Shown here in pieces: positions 7,341-16,515 of a stretch of 29,018 nucleotides of DNA. Both the position numbers and the translations under genes were made by a program. The stretch's first letter is position 1. Every line of letters begins with the position of its first letter. Source of the stretch: a virus. The stretch spans positions 1-29,018 of the IMG/VR virus record IMGVR_UViG_3300038713_000106; one strand, 5' to 3'. The notes under the pieces were generated by a model, which saw nothing but the letters and a program-made list of their open reading frames with translations, had not been told where the DNA came from and did not search any database.

Positions 7341-10300
7341 TGAATGTTAGACTTGTAGCATACCGTAGAGAAAATGATAGCTCCGCACCTTTTGAAGTCG
7401 AGCAATACGAATTAGATTTACAACAAGCTCCTAATGTAGTTGTAAATTATAATTTTTTAGATTTAAAAAATCCAGATCAAAGAAAGGCTAATTTTAGCCA
7501 AACAATTAAGCTACCTTTTTCGAACCGCAACAATGATTTTTTTGAAAACTATTTTGACGTTAATTTAGAAACGTTAGTATATAATGCTCAAACTAAATTT
7601 CAAGCTATACTATATATAGATAGTGTACCACAACTAAAAGGTTTTTTACAACTAAAAGCTATATATTTAAATAAAAGATTATACGAAATAGCTTTATTTG
7701 GTAATACTGCGGATTTTTTTACTGACCTTAAAGATAAAAGACTACAAGACGCTTTTAAAAATGTAAATGAAACTACGGGAGCAATAACAGACGACAAGCA
7801 ATTAGACCACATTCTATCAGTAGACAATATTATTAATAGTTGGACAACGGGAATTACTACTACGGAAGACACGCCAACTACTACAAACGATATAATGTAC
7901 CCAATTATAGACTATGGACATTCTAATCAACCTTTAAGCTCGTCTATGTTTTGGTCGCCCGAAGACTTTGTAGATGAAATTGGATATTCTAATACTGATT
8001 TATTTGTAGACTATTTAGAGATTTTAAACGGTATGAACCAATACGGGATTATAAGACCTAGTATGCTTAAACCCGCTATAAGAATACAAAGATTATTTAG
8101 AATAATAACACAAAAAGCCGGGTATCAAATTAAAAGTACATTTTTAGGAATTGACGACACAAATGTTTCTACACCCGTCACCGATACTCAATGGTTTAGT
8201 AGGTTGTTTATGACTTTAGCACCGCAATTTGAAAGAGTGCAAACTAAATTTGAAACAGCAACGTCTACTACGGGAGCTTTTGTTGGTTTTAAAGGAGAAC
8301 AAGAGGTAGTTACACCTATTGCTACTGTTCCTTTTTCGGGTGATTCTGTTGGTGAGATTTGTTATCAAGGTCTTATTTGTAGTGAAGTTTACGACCCGAA
8401 TAATATGTTTTTTCCAGATCTATCGGCTTTACCTTTTGACCTTGCTTTACCCACAAATGTACCCTTTGCTCCCGCAATACTTTTTAATACTACACAAGAT
8501 ATTACACAAACAGACGCTCAATTGCCTTTTGGTTGGGTTAGTATCGAAACAAAATTTACTTTACTAATACCGCCTACGGCTTATTTAAGTAGCGACCCAA
8601 TAGATTCTATTAATGTTCAAGTGGCTTGGTACGAATATTCATATGCTAGTACGTTATTAGATTCAACAACTTTTACTTTAACGCCGGGAACACACGATAT
8701 TCAAACAGTAAGTGAATTATGGGCGGGTGGTCCTCAAATGGCGTGTTATTTAGTTGTTGTTTTTTATGGTGCTGAAAGTACGGGTAATTTAAGTGGTGAT
8801 ACATTTCAACCCATTATAACCGATTTATCAATACAAAGTTTAGGCACGGGAGAAACAGGTATGTTTAGTGGTTTTGAAAAAGGTGAAGTTACTATGTTTC
8901 ACAATATGCCCGATATGAGCCAAGCGGACTTTGTAAAAGACCTTTTAAATAGATTTAATTTAATTATAAAAACAGACCCCGATAACGAAAAATTATTATT
9001 AATAGAGCCATATCAAGATTTTATAAATGAGGGTACAACTAAATATTGGACGGAAAAATTAGACGTTTCTAAAGAGCAAGTAGTTAGGTCTACTAATGAA
9101 ATACAAAGTAAAATTTTAAGTTTTAAAGATTTAGAAGACAAAGACTTTTTGAATGATAGATACACAAAACAACAAAATGTAGTATATGGTGAGCGACGTA
9201 GAATAATGAATAATGATTTTTCAAACGGAGAATTTAGCAACTTTAGTGTTATGTCGCCTTTTATAGCACAAGGATTACCACATTGGGATACAAACGGTAT
9301 AAATTCAGCTATGCCCGACCAAAACGTAGCTATTGCTTATATGTTTGAAGCGGAAGAATACGGTGTTAGAAAAGTACCAAGCGGTATGAAACCTAAATTA
9401 TTTTATTATTCGGGTACACCAATAGAATTTACGGGTACTAATCCGATAACTAACAACGCTTATAAATTTGCAATATATTCAAATTCATTTATATCTAGTT
9501 TAGATGTAGACAGTTTCTACAAATTTGTTAACCCTAGTTCACCCACTACTATTAAATTTCCTTTGTGTTTACAATACAATTTAGACAACTTAAATACGGG
9601 TGTAGTAGCCGACACAAAAATAGTTAATTGGACTTATTATAGTCCGTCTTTTAATACGGGATTTACATTTAACTACTTTGGTAATTTACCTAGTAATAAA
9701 GGTTTTTATAATGAGTATTGGGCACAGTATATAAACGAGATATACGACAAGGACGCTAGGATTATGGAGTGTTATGTAAATTTAGACCCCGAAGACATAA
9801 GAACTTTTGAGGGTTCGGGATTTCAAGATACATATTTTATAAAGAATTGTTTATGGAGAGTTCTTAGTATAGATAATTATTTAGTAGGTGGTAACAAGTC
9901 TACTAAAGTAAAACTAATGAAAGTTATAGAAAGGTTAGAAACGGGTTGTGACGCTATACACACAACAACACAAACGGGTTTAATGACTTGGGTAGATAGT
10001 GCTACGGGTTTAGCAACAACTATAACTAACGAATGTTGTACGCAACAAAATCCTAATTGGATTTTTGTAGAAACTAACTCTACTACGGGCGAAGGTGATT
10101 GTTATGAGTTTTTAGTAAATCAAGATAATAGTGGTGGTGACGGCACTGTACCAACATATACCGATTTTGGATTTACACAAGTGCCTATGTTACCTTATAA
10201 CAATACGCCAAATAATACATTTATTCCAGCTCTAATGCCTAATATAGAAAACAACTTTCCTATTAGTGCTATGAGAAGAAATGCACAAGAAACTAGAGCT

Positions 10301-10786
10301 ATTACTATATATGCCCAAGCAACAACTTTTAACAATTCTACACAATATCCATTTACAAATAATAGCTATACTACAAAATTTTTAAAACTACCTAATTTTA
10401 CTATGGTAGACGTTAAGATAACTTTATTAGGTACAGTTTTAGACGGCACAAATAAAGGAAAAATAGGCACGTTTACTTATTTAACTCTTTTAGTTAATAG
10501 AAGTGGTACGCCTAGCTTTGTAGGAACGGCTGGGGGTAGTTTAGACCATATAAATAAAGATTCAGCTTTTACTACACCAAGTATAAATATAACGGGATAT
10601 GATAGTAAAGGATTTTGGAAGCCGTTAATAGTTGGTGGTGCTAATGAACAAGTTATGTGGACGGCAAAAATAGAATTACTAACCCAACCCGTAGGTAACG
10701 ATGACACACAATTACCAACGGGAGCTATATTCCAAAATGGAAATAGAATATTGTTTGAAGAAAATAACTTTTTACTATGGAATTAG
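7340..10786 (+). CDS. Large tail-tip/baseplate hub protein, 1148 aa
   Basis: The largest protein of the genome. Its N terminus contains YELDLQQAPNVVVNYNFLDL followed by KANFSQTIKLPFSNRNNDFF, a pattern seen in large tail proteins of Bacteroidota phages. A middle part (VKDLLNRFNLIIKTDPDNEK and LLLIEPYQDFI, about residues 530-560) looks like the hub-type domain that contacts the tail tube. The C-terminal third is rich in asparagine, threonine and aromatic residues, as in host-contact proteins, and ends NRILFEENNFLLWN. It therefore probably combines baseplate hub and adhesion functions. It lies between the distal-tail gene and the tape measure, and a 59-aa frame overlaps its stop. It contains two CCAGATC heptamers (7472, 8414). 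Confidence 0.7.
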   Translation: MNVRLVAYRRENDSSAPFEVEQYELDLQQAPNVVVNYNFLDLKNPDQRKANFSQTIKLPFSNRNNDFFENYFDVNLETLVYNAQTKFQAILYIDSVPQLKGFLQLKAIYLNKRLYEIALFGNTADFFTDLKDKRLQDAFKNVNETTGAITDDKQLDHILSVDNIINSWTTGITTTEDTPTTTNDIMYPIIDYGHSNQPLSSSMFWSPEDFVDEIGYSNTDLFVDYLEILNGMNQYGIIRPSMLKPAIRIQRLFRIITQKAGYQIKSTFLGIDDTNVSTPVTDTQWFSRLFMTLAPQFERVQTKFETATSTTGAFVGFKGEQEVVTPIATVPFSGDSVGEICYQGLICSEVYDPNNMFFPDLSALPFDLALPTNVPFAPAILFNTTQDITQTDAQLPFGWVSIETKFTLLIPPTAYLSSDPIDSINVQVAWYEYSYASTLLDSTTFTLTPGTHDIQTVSELWAGGPQMACYLVVVFYGAESTGNLSGDTFQPIITDLSIQSLGTGETGMFSGFEKGEVTMFHNMPDMSQADFVKDLLNRFNLIIKTDPDNEKLLLIEPYQDFINEGTTKYWTEKLDVSKEQVVRSTNEIQSKILSFKDLEDKDFLNDRYTKQQNVVYGERRRIMNNDFSNGEFSNFSVMSPFIAQGLPHWDTNGINSAMPDQNVAIAYMFEAEEYGVRKVPSGMKPKLFYYSGTPIEFTGTNPITNNAYKFAIYSNSFISSLDVDSFYKFVNPSSPTTIKFPLCLQYNLDNLNTGVVADTKIVNWTYYSPSFNTGFTFNYFGNLPSNKGFYNEYWAQYINEIYDKDARIMECYVNLDPEDIRTFEGSGFQDTYFIKNCLWRVLSIDNYLVGGNKSTKVKLMKVIERLETGCDAIHTTTQTGLMTWVDSATGLATTITNECCTQQNPNWIFVETNSTTGEGDCYEFLVNQDNSGGDGTVPTYTDFGFTQVPMLPYNNTPNNTFIPALMPNIENNFPISAMRRNAQETRAITIYAQATTFNNSTQYPFTNNSYTTKFLKLPNFTMVDVKITLLGTVLDGTNKGKIGTFTYLTLLVNRSGTPSFVGTAGGSLDHINKDSAFTTPSINITGYDSKGFWKPLIVGGANEQVMWTAKIELLTQPVGNDDTQLPTGAIFQNGNRILFEENNFLLWN

Positions 10787-10956
10787 AAAAATACATAAAA
10801 GAGGTAGGCAAACTAATGCCTATAACAATAAATTTACTTACTGATCTTGGAGCAACTGGTAGTAAATATGATTTTGCAACGGGTTCGCAAGAATACCCAA
10901 GCACAATAAAAGAAACATTTAAAAAAATTAAAGAATTATTATGTCGGAAAAAGTAA
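10777..10956 (+). CDS. Small hypothetical protein, 59 aa
   Basis: This frame exactly bridges the large tail-tip gene and the tape measure. Its ATG at 10777 lies 10 bp inside the upstream gene and its stop lies 16 bp inside the tape-measure gene. The product starts MELEKYIKEVGKLMPITINL and contains TDLGATGSKYDFATGSQ, with a basic C terminus. It is soluble, with no cysteine motif, and I do not recognise a family. The only support is the packing, the absence of any other gene in the gap, and a natural amino-acid composition. A minor baseplate or tail component is possible. Confidence 0.6.
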   Translation: MELEKYIKEVGKLMPITINLLTDLGATGSKYDFATGSQEYPSTIKETFKKIKELLCRKK

Positions 10957-12635
10957 CAATAGAAGTAGAGGCGGACGTAAAAGACGCTTTAACAAAATTA
11001 GGGGCATTAGAAAAAGGAGTTAAAGACGTCGGTAACGAAACTAAAAAACAAACGTCAGCGGTTAAAAGTTTATCTAACGGTTTTAAAGGTTTAGGTTTAG
11101 TATTTAGGGGTCTAGGTTTAGGTATTGTTTTAAAAATGGCTAATAAACTTTGGGAAGCGTTACAAAAAAATCAACAAATAGCCGATACTGTCACTACCGC
11201 TTTTAATATGATAGGTGTTGTTGTAGGTAAACTTTCAGAAGTTATAACAGAAGTGGTAAATAGAACAGGCTCCTCGGCAGAAAATTTTGACGCTTTAGGA
11301 AGAATAATGAAAAACTTAATCAAACTTGCTTTAGAGCCTTTGAAATTAACATTTTTTAGCGTTGCTTTAGTTATTAAAGAAGTACAATTAGCTTGGGAAA
11401 AGTCTTGGTTAGGTAAAGGTGATATAGAAAAAATTAACAAATTACAAAAACAAATATCGGGGTATAAAGAAGAAATAAGGTCGGCAACAGAAGAAACTAT
11501 AAAAGCTGGTAAATCAATAATAGTAGATTTTAAAGAGGGTGTTGGAGAAATACAAAAATTAGGTGAAGTGACTACGGTAGCATTTAACAACACTTTTAAA
11601 GATGTTACAGTTGAAAGTGTAAAAGACCAAGCGGAAGCCGTAACAAAAGCAACAAACAACCTTGGTATATTACAAGCTAAATTAGGAGAGGTTAGAATAG
11701 AATTTGAAACACAAGCGGAAAAACAAAGACAAATAAGAGATGATGTTAGTAGAACTATTGAGGATAGAATTGAAGCAAATAATAAATTATTAGAGATTTC
11801 AAAAAATCAAGCAGACGCAGAAATAGAAGCATTAAGGCAACAACAAGGAGCTTTAAGAAAACAAATGGACGTAAACGTAGATAATGCTGAAATTAAAGCA
11901 CAAATATTAGAATTAGACAACGCTATTGCCGAAACAGAATTTAGAAAGACACAATTACAAAAAGAAAGCGGAGAGCAAAACAATGCTTTATTATCTGAAC
12001 AATTAGCTAATAGGCAAGAGTTAGCTAAAATAGGCGTTGACGAAGTAGCAAGACAACAACAAGAGTTTATAAATGAAAGAGATAGATTGCTACGTATGGC
12101 GGAGCTAACTATTACTAACGAACAAGAATTAGCACAAAAAAAAGAACAAATAAATAAAGATTACCAAACAAAAAAAGATAAGCTAGACGCTGAAGGTGTA
12201 GCAAAAGAAGAAGCAATACAAGACCAAAGAAGACAAATCATAGGTAGTGCTTTAAGTGGTATAACGGCTTTAGTGGGTGCTGAAACAAAAGCGGGTAAAG
12301 GTTTAGCGGTAGCACAAGCAACTATGGACACTTACGCGGGGGCAACCAAAGCTCTAGCACAAGGTGGTTTATTTGGTACATTAGGAGCGGTAGGAATTAT
12401 AGCTCAAGGTTTAGCAAATGTTAGAACAATACTACAAACGGACATTCCTGGTGAACCCGACGGAGGCGCACCGCCACCACCTACACCCGAAGTAGTAGAA
12501 GACGTTACTCCAATAGCTCCTACTTTTGGAGCAATAGAAACCGAACCGCCACCCGTACAAGCGTTTGTAGTTGAGAGTGATGTAAGTAGTAGTCAAGCGT
12601 TACAAAATGATTTAGATTTACAAGCAACGTTATAA
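10941..12635 (+). CDS. Tail tape measure protein
   Basis: The 564-residue protein has the tape-measure plan. A charged N-terminal helix (VEADVKDALTKLGALEKGVK) is followed by hydrophobic glycine-rich segments (FKGLGLVFRGLGLGIVLKMA; LKLTFFSVALVIKEVQLAW), then long coiled-coil heptads rich in Q, E and K (about residues 215-420), a glycine/alanine hydrophobic region, and a proline-rich tail ending ALQNDLDLQATL. At about 1.5 angstrom per residue it predicts a tail of roughly 85 nm. It sets tube length and is ejected ahead of the DNA. Two downstream genes of the head module follow under their own promoters. The hydrophobic stretches could form a membrane channel during DNA entry. Confidence 0.85.
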   Translation: MSEKVTIEVEADVKDALTKLGALEKGVKDVGNETKKQTSAVKSLSNGFKGLGLVFRGLGLGIVLKMANKLWEALQKNQQIADTVTTAFNMIGVVVGKLSEVITEVVNRTGSSAENFDALGRIMKNLIKLALEPLKLTFFSVALVIKEVQLAWEKSWLGKGDIEKINKLQKQISGYKEEIRSATEETIKAGKSIIVDFKEGVGEIQKLGEVTTVAFNNTFKDVTVESVKDQAEAVTKATNNLGILQAKLGEVRIEFETQAEKQRQIRDDVSRTIEDRIEANNKLLEISKNQADAEIEALRQQQGALRKQMDVNVDNAEIKAQILELDNAIAETEFRKTQLQKESGEQNNALLSEQLANRQELAKIGVDEVARQQQEFINERDRLLRMAELTITNEQELAQKKEQINKDYQTKKDKLDAEGVAKEEAIQDQRRQIIGSALSGITALVGAETKAGKGLAVAQATMDTYAGATKALAQGGLFGTLGAVGIIAQGLANVRTILQTDIPGEPDGGAPPPPTPEVVEDVTPIAPTFGAIETEPPPVQAFVVESDVSSSQALQNDLDLQATL

Positions 12636-12662
12636 ACAATTTTAAACAATTTATATTTATAA
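12634..12662 (+). promoter_or_regulatory. Phage late promoter candidate P2
   Basis: AAACAA at 12634-12639, 14 bases, TATTTATAA at 12654-12662, the same bipartite element as P1. It lies between the tape measure stop and the protease gene, whose ATG is at 12665, only two bases after the element. This is the one copy with A instead of G at the first position. The 14-base spacer itself is not conserved between copies except for TTTA next to the second block. Confidence 0.62.
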
Positions 12663-12664
12663 GT

Positions 12665-13678
12665 ATGAGTAAAGAAAAACTAAAAAAAGTAGAACTAATT
12701 ATAGACGAGGATAGCGAAAGATTTGGTGTAGAAGCTATTAGTTTAGTTGAATTTCCAGCAATAGAAGAAAATTGGGTATTTTTTAACAAAGACCAATTTT
12801 TAACATTAGCAAAATTAGACGAAGAACAAAAAACTTTAGTTGGTGCGGTATTAATACCTAACAAAGAAATTCCAAGATATGATCAAGAAAAAGACGAAAA
12901 ATATATAGTCTACTTTACCGAAGAAACTATAAGACAAGCACAAGAGCTATTTATGTCAAGTTTAAGAAACAATAACGCTACTTATGAGCATAAAGTACCC
13001 GTAAAAGGAATTAGCGTAGTTGAAAGTTGGATAAAAGAAGACGAAAAAAATGATAAGTCTAGCTCTTTTGGATTTAAAAAATTACCTATTGGTACTTGGT
13101 TTGTAAAAATGAAAGTAAATAATGATGAGATTTGGAATAGTGTAAAAGAGGGTAAAGTAAGAGGTTTTAGTATAGAGGGGTTTTTTACTGATAAAATAAT
13201 AGAAGCGTCAATACCTAAAGATATTATTGACCTAGCTGAAGAATGTACGGATTGTCCCGACGAAGTTACACTAGCAAAAATAAAAGACATTATTTTAGAA
13301 AACGAATTAGCCGTTGTTGGTAGTTTAGACGGAGAGCCATTATTTGCAACTAAAGAAGAAGCTGAAATATACGCTGAAATGTTTAAAGGGTGTAAAGGTT
13401 TTCATACTCATAACGTAAACGGCGTAGTTAGGTATATGGCTTGTTATACTCACGAAGAAAGTACAAAGAAAGAATACATAGAAGACGAGTTAGGAAAAAA
13501 ACGTAAAAAGTATAAGAAAAAAAACAAATATGTAAGTTATTCTAATTATATACATAAACAAGCGTTAGCTAAATATAATTGGAATGATTGTATTAGAGAT
13601 ATGGTTAGGCAATACAACAATAAAAAAATTGCTAATAAGGTTTGTAATTCCATAAAAAATAGGGTAGAAAAAAGATAG
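12665..13678 (+). CDS. Head maturation protease, XkdF-type, with C-terminal extension
   Basis: The first 180 residues follow the phage XkdF-like serine peptidase pattern: EAISLVEFPAIEENWVFF, LVGAVLIPNKEIPRYD, YIVYFTEETIRQAQELF, ATYEHKVPVKGISVVESWI and VREGxxxGFSIEG-type closure (VKEGKVRGFSIEGFF). The H/S pairs in EHK and FSIEG are the likely catalytic elements. An unusual extension follows: a segment with GCKGFHTHNVNGVVRYMACY (about 242-261), a lysine-rich linker, and a C-terminal WNDCIRDMVRQYNNKKIANK block. Such W-x-x-C-I-x-D motifs occur at the ends of other phage head proteins, role unknown. It cleaves scaffold during head maturation, and lies just upstream of scaffold and capsid under promoter P2. 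Confidence 0.8.
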   Translation: MSKEKLKKVELIIDEDSERFGVEAISLVEFPAIEENWVFFNKDQFLTLAKLDEEQKTLVGAVLIPNKEIPRYDQEKDEKYIVYFTEETIRQAQELFMSSLRNNNATYEHKVPVKGISVVESWIKEDEKNDKSSSFGFKKLPIGTWFVKMKVNNDEIWNSVKEGKVRGFSIEGFFTDKIIEASIPKDIIDLAEECTDCPDEVTLAKIKDIILENELAVVGSLDGEPLFATKEEAEIYAEMFKGCKGFHTHNVNGVVRYMACYTHEESTKKEYIEDELGKKRKKYKKKNKYVSYSNYIHKQALAKYNWNDCIRDMVRQYNNKKIANKVCNSIKNRVEKR

Positions 13679-13684
13679 TCCTAT

Positions 13685-13713
13685 GAACAATTATTTAAGT
13701 TTAATATTTATAA
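13685..13713 (+). promoter_or_regulatory. Phage late promoter candidate P3
   Basis: GAACAA at 13685-13690, 14 bases, TATTTATAA at 13705-13713. It precedes the scaffold gene (ATG 13727) and so would drive scaffold, major capsid and, by readthrough of the hairpin at 15471, the tail tube gene. Thirteen bases separate the element from the ATG, a more ordinary leader than at P1 and P2. Confidence 0.66.
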
Positions 13714-13726
13714 AAAAAAAGTAACA

Positions 13727-14431
13727 ATGACTACAATAGAAAAAATAAAAAAACTTTTGTTATCTAAAGACGAAAACAAAGAAATTAAAATGTATGCAGA
13801 GATGATACTAGAGGACGGTAGAGTATTAGCAACAGAAGACGACCAATTTATGATTGGCTCTAAAGTTATGGTTATTGGTGACGACGGAGAAACATCACCG
13901 CTAGAAGCCGGTTCTTATACAATGCAAGACGGGGCAAAAATAACAATAGACGAAGATTCTAAAATATTAGATATGGGAGAAGAAAAAGAAGCGGAAGAAG
14001 TTGAAAACGAAGAAGAAAAAGAAGAAATGGAAGAAGAAAAGAAAGACGAAGAAATGGAAGAAATAGACGAAGAAGAATTGTCTAAAGCAATATTTGACCA
14101 TACTCCAGATCACGTTAGCAAAGATAAAGCTAAAGAAATGGCTAAAAAAGTTAAAGAAATGGCTTATGAGAAAAAAGAAGAAATGGCGGAAGAAGTAGAG
14201 GAAGTTAAAGAAGAAGTAAAAGAAGAAGAAATGGTTGAGATGTCTAAAGATATGATTTCTTCGTTAGTAGAAGAAGTTGAGGAATTAAAATCTCAAATAA
14301 TAGAATTAGAAAAAGAACCGGGTAGTGAGGGTTTTACTCATTCACCCGAAAGTAATACTAAATCTAAAACAGTTGATTTAGCTAGAATGTCACCTAGAGA
14401 TAGGGTAGCATATTATATTAACAATAAATAA
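13727..14431 (+). CDS. Head scaffolding protein
   Basis: A strongly acidic 234-residue protein. The N-terminal 80 residues form a small beta-type domain (MYAEMILEDGRVLATEDDQF, DGETSPLEAGSYTMQDGAKI), followed by a very long glutamate- and lysine-rich coiled coil (about 83-200) and a C-terminal tail ending MSPRDRVAYYINNK, likely to contact capsid subunits. Acidic coiled-coil composition, size, and position between the protease and the major capsid gene all fit an internal scaffold removed by the protease. A CCAGATC heptamer lies at 14105. The identity of the small N-terminal domain is unknown. Confidence 0.8.
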   Translation: MTTIEKIKKLLLSKDENKEIKMYAEMILEDGRVLATEDDQFMIGSKVMVIGDDGETSPLEAGSYTMQDGAKITIDEDSKILDMGEEKEAEEVENEEEKEEMEEEKKDEEMEEIDEEELSKAIFDHTPDHVSKDKAKEMAKKVKEMAYEKKEEMAEEVEEVKEEVKEEEMVEMSKDMISSLVEEVEELKSQIIELEKEPGSEGFTHSPESNTKSKTVDLARMSPRDRVAYYINNK

Positions 14432-14446
14432 TTAAATTTTTAAAAA

Positions 14447-15457
14447 ATGAGTAAATTAAATGAATTAAGTAAGCAGTACAATTTTGATGTTACTGTAAGT
14501 CCCGCTACAACTTATGCGGGTGAACAAGCGTTACCTTATGTTACAAGTGCTGTAAAATCTAATGACACAGTAGCTAAAGGTTATGTTAGAATTATGGACG
14601 GTTTAACAAGTAAAGCTGTAATTAGTAGCTTGGTAACTACCGACCCTATTGTAGCTTCGGCTTGTAGTTTTTCTGATGCTGGTACTACTACACTAGGAGA
14701 AAGAGTTTTAACTGTAAACGACTTAAAAGTAAATAGAGAAGTATGTAGAAAAACAGTATACCCAACTTGGGTTGGAAAAAATATGACGCAAAACGGTGAT
14801 CTACCAGGTAGTTTTTCTGACTTTTTAATTGAAGTTGTATCGGGTCAAGCGTCGGCACAAATAGAAAATGGTATTTGGGTTTCGGATAACTCTAATGGCG
14901 ATGGTAACAATGGTATATTTGGTGCGGGGTTTTTATCTAACGATGGAACATTTGACCAAAATGGTTTGAATGCTTCTGCAACTGCGGACTTTACACAAGT
15001 TACAATGAATAGTGGAAGTGCTACTACAAATTCTAATATAGACGACGCTTTAGCTTCTGTTTATGCTAGTGTTGTAGGTAGTCACCCGGGACTAGAATTT
15101 AGAGAGGGTTTTGGTTTCTATATGAATAACAAAATGTATAGCTTCTATGCTCAATTTTTATCGGGTACTGCACAAGGACAAGGTATTAATATGGTAGGTT
15201 TAACACTAAACCCAGAGGGACTAACGTACTTGGGACACCCAATTTACAGATGCCCTGGTATGCCTGACGATTGTATTGTTGCAACTTACAAAGACAATTT
15301 AGTATTTGGAACTAATTTAGGTACTGATTTAACTGAAGCGTCTATTATACCTACTTATCAATATGACGGTTCAGATAACGTTCGTGTTGTTATGAACTTT
15401 GGTATAGGTGTACAAACTGGAATTGGAACTGACGGGGTTGTTGGTTGTATATTCTAA
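14447..15457 (+). CDS. Major capsid protein
   Basis: The 336-residue product follows the scaffold and precedes a strong hairpin terminator, the standard place for the major capsid. The sequence has the mixed alpha/beta character of HK97-fold shells: an N-terminal arm (LNELSKQYNFDVTVSPATTY), a long central domain (ASAQIENGIWVSDNSNGDGN and GFGFYMNNKMYSFYAQFLSG) and a C-terminal strand region (LGHPIYRCPGMPDDCIVATY, GTDLTEASIIPTYQYDG). Polar, glycine-rich and free of membrane segments. The specific fold is inferred from length, order and the GxPIYRCPxMP-type loop that I associate with capsid P-loops. Expected to be the most abundant virion protein together with the tube protein after it. Confidence 0.85.
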   Translation: MSKLNELSKQYNFDVTVSPATTYAGEQALPYVTSAVKSNDTVAKGYVRIMDGLTSKAVISSLVTTDPIVASACSFSDAGTTTLGERVLTVNDLKVNREVCRKTVYPTWVGKNMTQNGDLPGSFSDFLIEVVSGQASAQIENGIWVSDNSNGDGNNGIFGAGFLSNDGTFDQNGLNASATADFTQVTMNSGSATTNSNIDDALASVYASVVGSHPGLEFREGFGFYMNNKMYSFYAQFLSGTAQGQGINMVGLTLNPEGLTYLGHPIYRCPGMPDDCIVATYKDNLVFGTNLGTDLTEASIIPTYQYDGSDNVRVVMNFGIGVQTGIGTDGVVGCIF

Positions 15458-15470
15458 ATTGAATTAAATT

Positions 15471-15499
15471 AGGGGTGTGAAATACCACCCCTTTTTTTT
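15471..15499 (+). terminator. Rho-independent terminator after the major capsid gene
   Basis: A seven-base-pair stem (AGGGGTG pairing with CACCCCT), an eight-base loop and a T tract of eight. It lies 14 bases after the capsid stop and 32 bases before the tube gene. Part of the transcription presumably reads through, making capsid mRNA more abundant than tube mRNA. Confidence 0.9.
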
Positions 15500-15530
15500 A
15501 AAAGAATATTAACAATATAAAATATATAAA

Positions 15531-16148
15531 ATGGCTTGTAATTTAACAAAAGGTTTATTAGTAGATTGTAAAGACCAAATAGGCGGTTTAAAGCGTATAT
15601 ACTTTGTTAAGTCATATTGTTCAGACATTAGAGCTAATGCTACTTTTGACGGAACCGATACAAATGTTATAGATACTGCGGGATTTACTAATTGGGATAT
15701 TGCTGACGGTGGTGCGGTAACAGTATTTCAATATGATTTAAGACCTAACTTGTCTTCTATGACCGTAAACTTTACTAGCGACCCGGCTACGGGTACTACT
15801 TTTTTCGAGCAAACTTTATCTATTACTATGCAAAAATTAAGCGTTGCACAAACTAACGAGCTGAAGTTGATTTCTTACAATAGAAGTCAAGTATTCGTTT
15901 TAGACAACAACGATAATTTATTTTTGTTAGGTATAGATAATGGTATGGACGTAAGCGGTGGTACTGCGGTTAGTGGTGCTGGAAAAGGTGATATGACCGG
16001 TTTTACTTTAGAATTAAGAGGTGAAGAAAAAGACCCTATGATTTGGATTAATGCAACTGCGGGAGTAGGATCTGGGGGTACGCCTACACCTAAATATCCG
16101 TTTGACGGATTAACAGACGAAGCAAATTTAACTATCACTACGGGATAA
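15531..16148 (+). CDS. Major tail tube protein (probable)
   Basis: The 205-residue protein begins MACNLTKGLLVDCKDQIGGL and contains VFQYDLRPNLSSMTVNFTSD, TTFFEQTLSITMQKLSVAQT and LGIDNGMDVSGGTAVSGAGK, ending with DMTGFTLELRGEEKDPMIWI. This order (CKDxxGGLKxxYF, FEQxLxxxxxKL, GxDNGxDVxGG) is what I know from the tube-type proteins of Bacteroidota phages. Beta-rich, with strands fit for a ring-forming tube. It is separated from the other tail genes but sits directly after the major capsid, between two strong terminators, as expected for a second highly expressed virion protein. An abundant head-decoration protein is the main alternative. It contains a GATCTGG heptamer at 16069. Confidence 0.68.
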   Translation: MACNLTKGLLVDCKDQIGGLKRIYFVKSYCSDIRANATFDGTDTNVIDTAGFTNWDIADGGAVTVFQYDLRPNLSSMTVNFTSDPATGTTFFEQTLSITMQKLSVAQTNELKLISYNRSQVFVLDNNDNLFLLGIDNGMDVSGGTAVSGAGKGDMTGFTLELRGEEKDPMIWINATAGVGSGGTPTPKYPFDGLTDEANLTITTG

Positions 16149-16171
16149 TTAATAAATCGTTACTCAAAAAG

Positions 16172-16197
16172 AAAGGGGCAATTAAGCCCCTTTTTTT
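16172..16197. terminator. Strong, probably bidirectional terminator
   Basis: An eight-base-pair stem (AAAGGGGC pairing with GCCCCTTT), a six-base loop AATTAA, and a seven-T tract on the plus strand. On the minus strand the run of A before the stem gives a U-rich tract as well. It separates the plus-strand tube gene from the convergent minus-strand gene ending at 16201, so it can stop transcription from both sides. Confidence 0.9.
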
Positions 16198-16200
16198 GTT

Positions 16201-16419
16201 TTAATTAATTTCTATTACTTGATAAGGTTCTACACCCGTCCAACCCGTACCCGAACCTACTTTATTTACATTATAAATAGTTATACCGTTACATTGAACG
16301 TAAACTATTTGGACTTTTCTAGTAAATGTTTGTCCATTCAATTCAAAAACAATTTTTTGTCCTTGTTTAATATTTAACGAATTATATTTACCAAATGTAT
16401 TATTATTTTGTGTTTTCAT
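16201..16419 (-). CDS. Isolated minus-strand gene, 72 aa, moron-like
   Basis: The product begins MKTQNNNTFGKYNSLNIKQG and contains IVFELNGQTFTRKVQIVYVQ followed by a glycine-rich turn and WTGVEPYQVIEIN. It looks like a small beta-barrel or SH3-size protein with one cysteine; I do not recognise it. It is the only minus-strand gene among the structural genes and is a complete transcription unit: its own TAnnTTTG promoter (16446-16453), a leader matching that of the minus-strand early operon, and a bidirectional hairpin at its end. This is the design of a moron, a gene carried for a function outside virion assembly, such as host interference. That function is inferred from context only. Confidence 0.8.
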   Translation of the reverse strand: MKTQNNNTFGKYNSLNIKQGQKIVFELNGQTFTRKVQIVYVQCNGITIYNVNKVGSGTGWTGVEPYQVIEIN

Positions 16420-16474
16420 TACTTTTTGTTTTAATTATTATACTACAAATATATAAAGAAAATTTAACATAAAT
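16420..16474 (-). promoter_or_regulatory. Host-like promoter and leader of the isolated minus-strand gene
   Basis: Read on the minus strand, TGTTAAATTT is followed 14 bases later by TATATTTG (16446-16453), an exact Bacteroidota TAnnTTTG box, then a 26-base A-rich leader ending in ACAAAAAGTA before the ATG. The same arrangement, with the same leader words, stands before the minus-strand operon at 26128-26180. The two leaders are near-copies over about 55 bases. Confidence 0.72.
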
Positions 16475-16515
16475 ACTATAATTATAAAATATTTTTTATA
16501 AAAAGTACAAGTTGT

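Noticed and set aside
8319-8567. Hydrophobic 82-codon frame within the large tail-tip gene
   Set aside because: It is a shadow frame of a gene with clear coding character; its leucine-rich product follows from the AT-rich composition.
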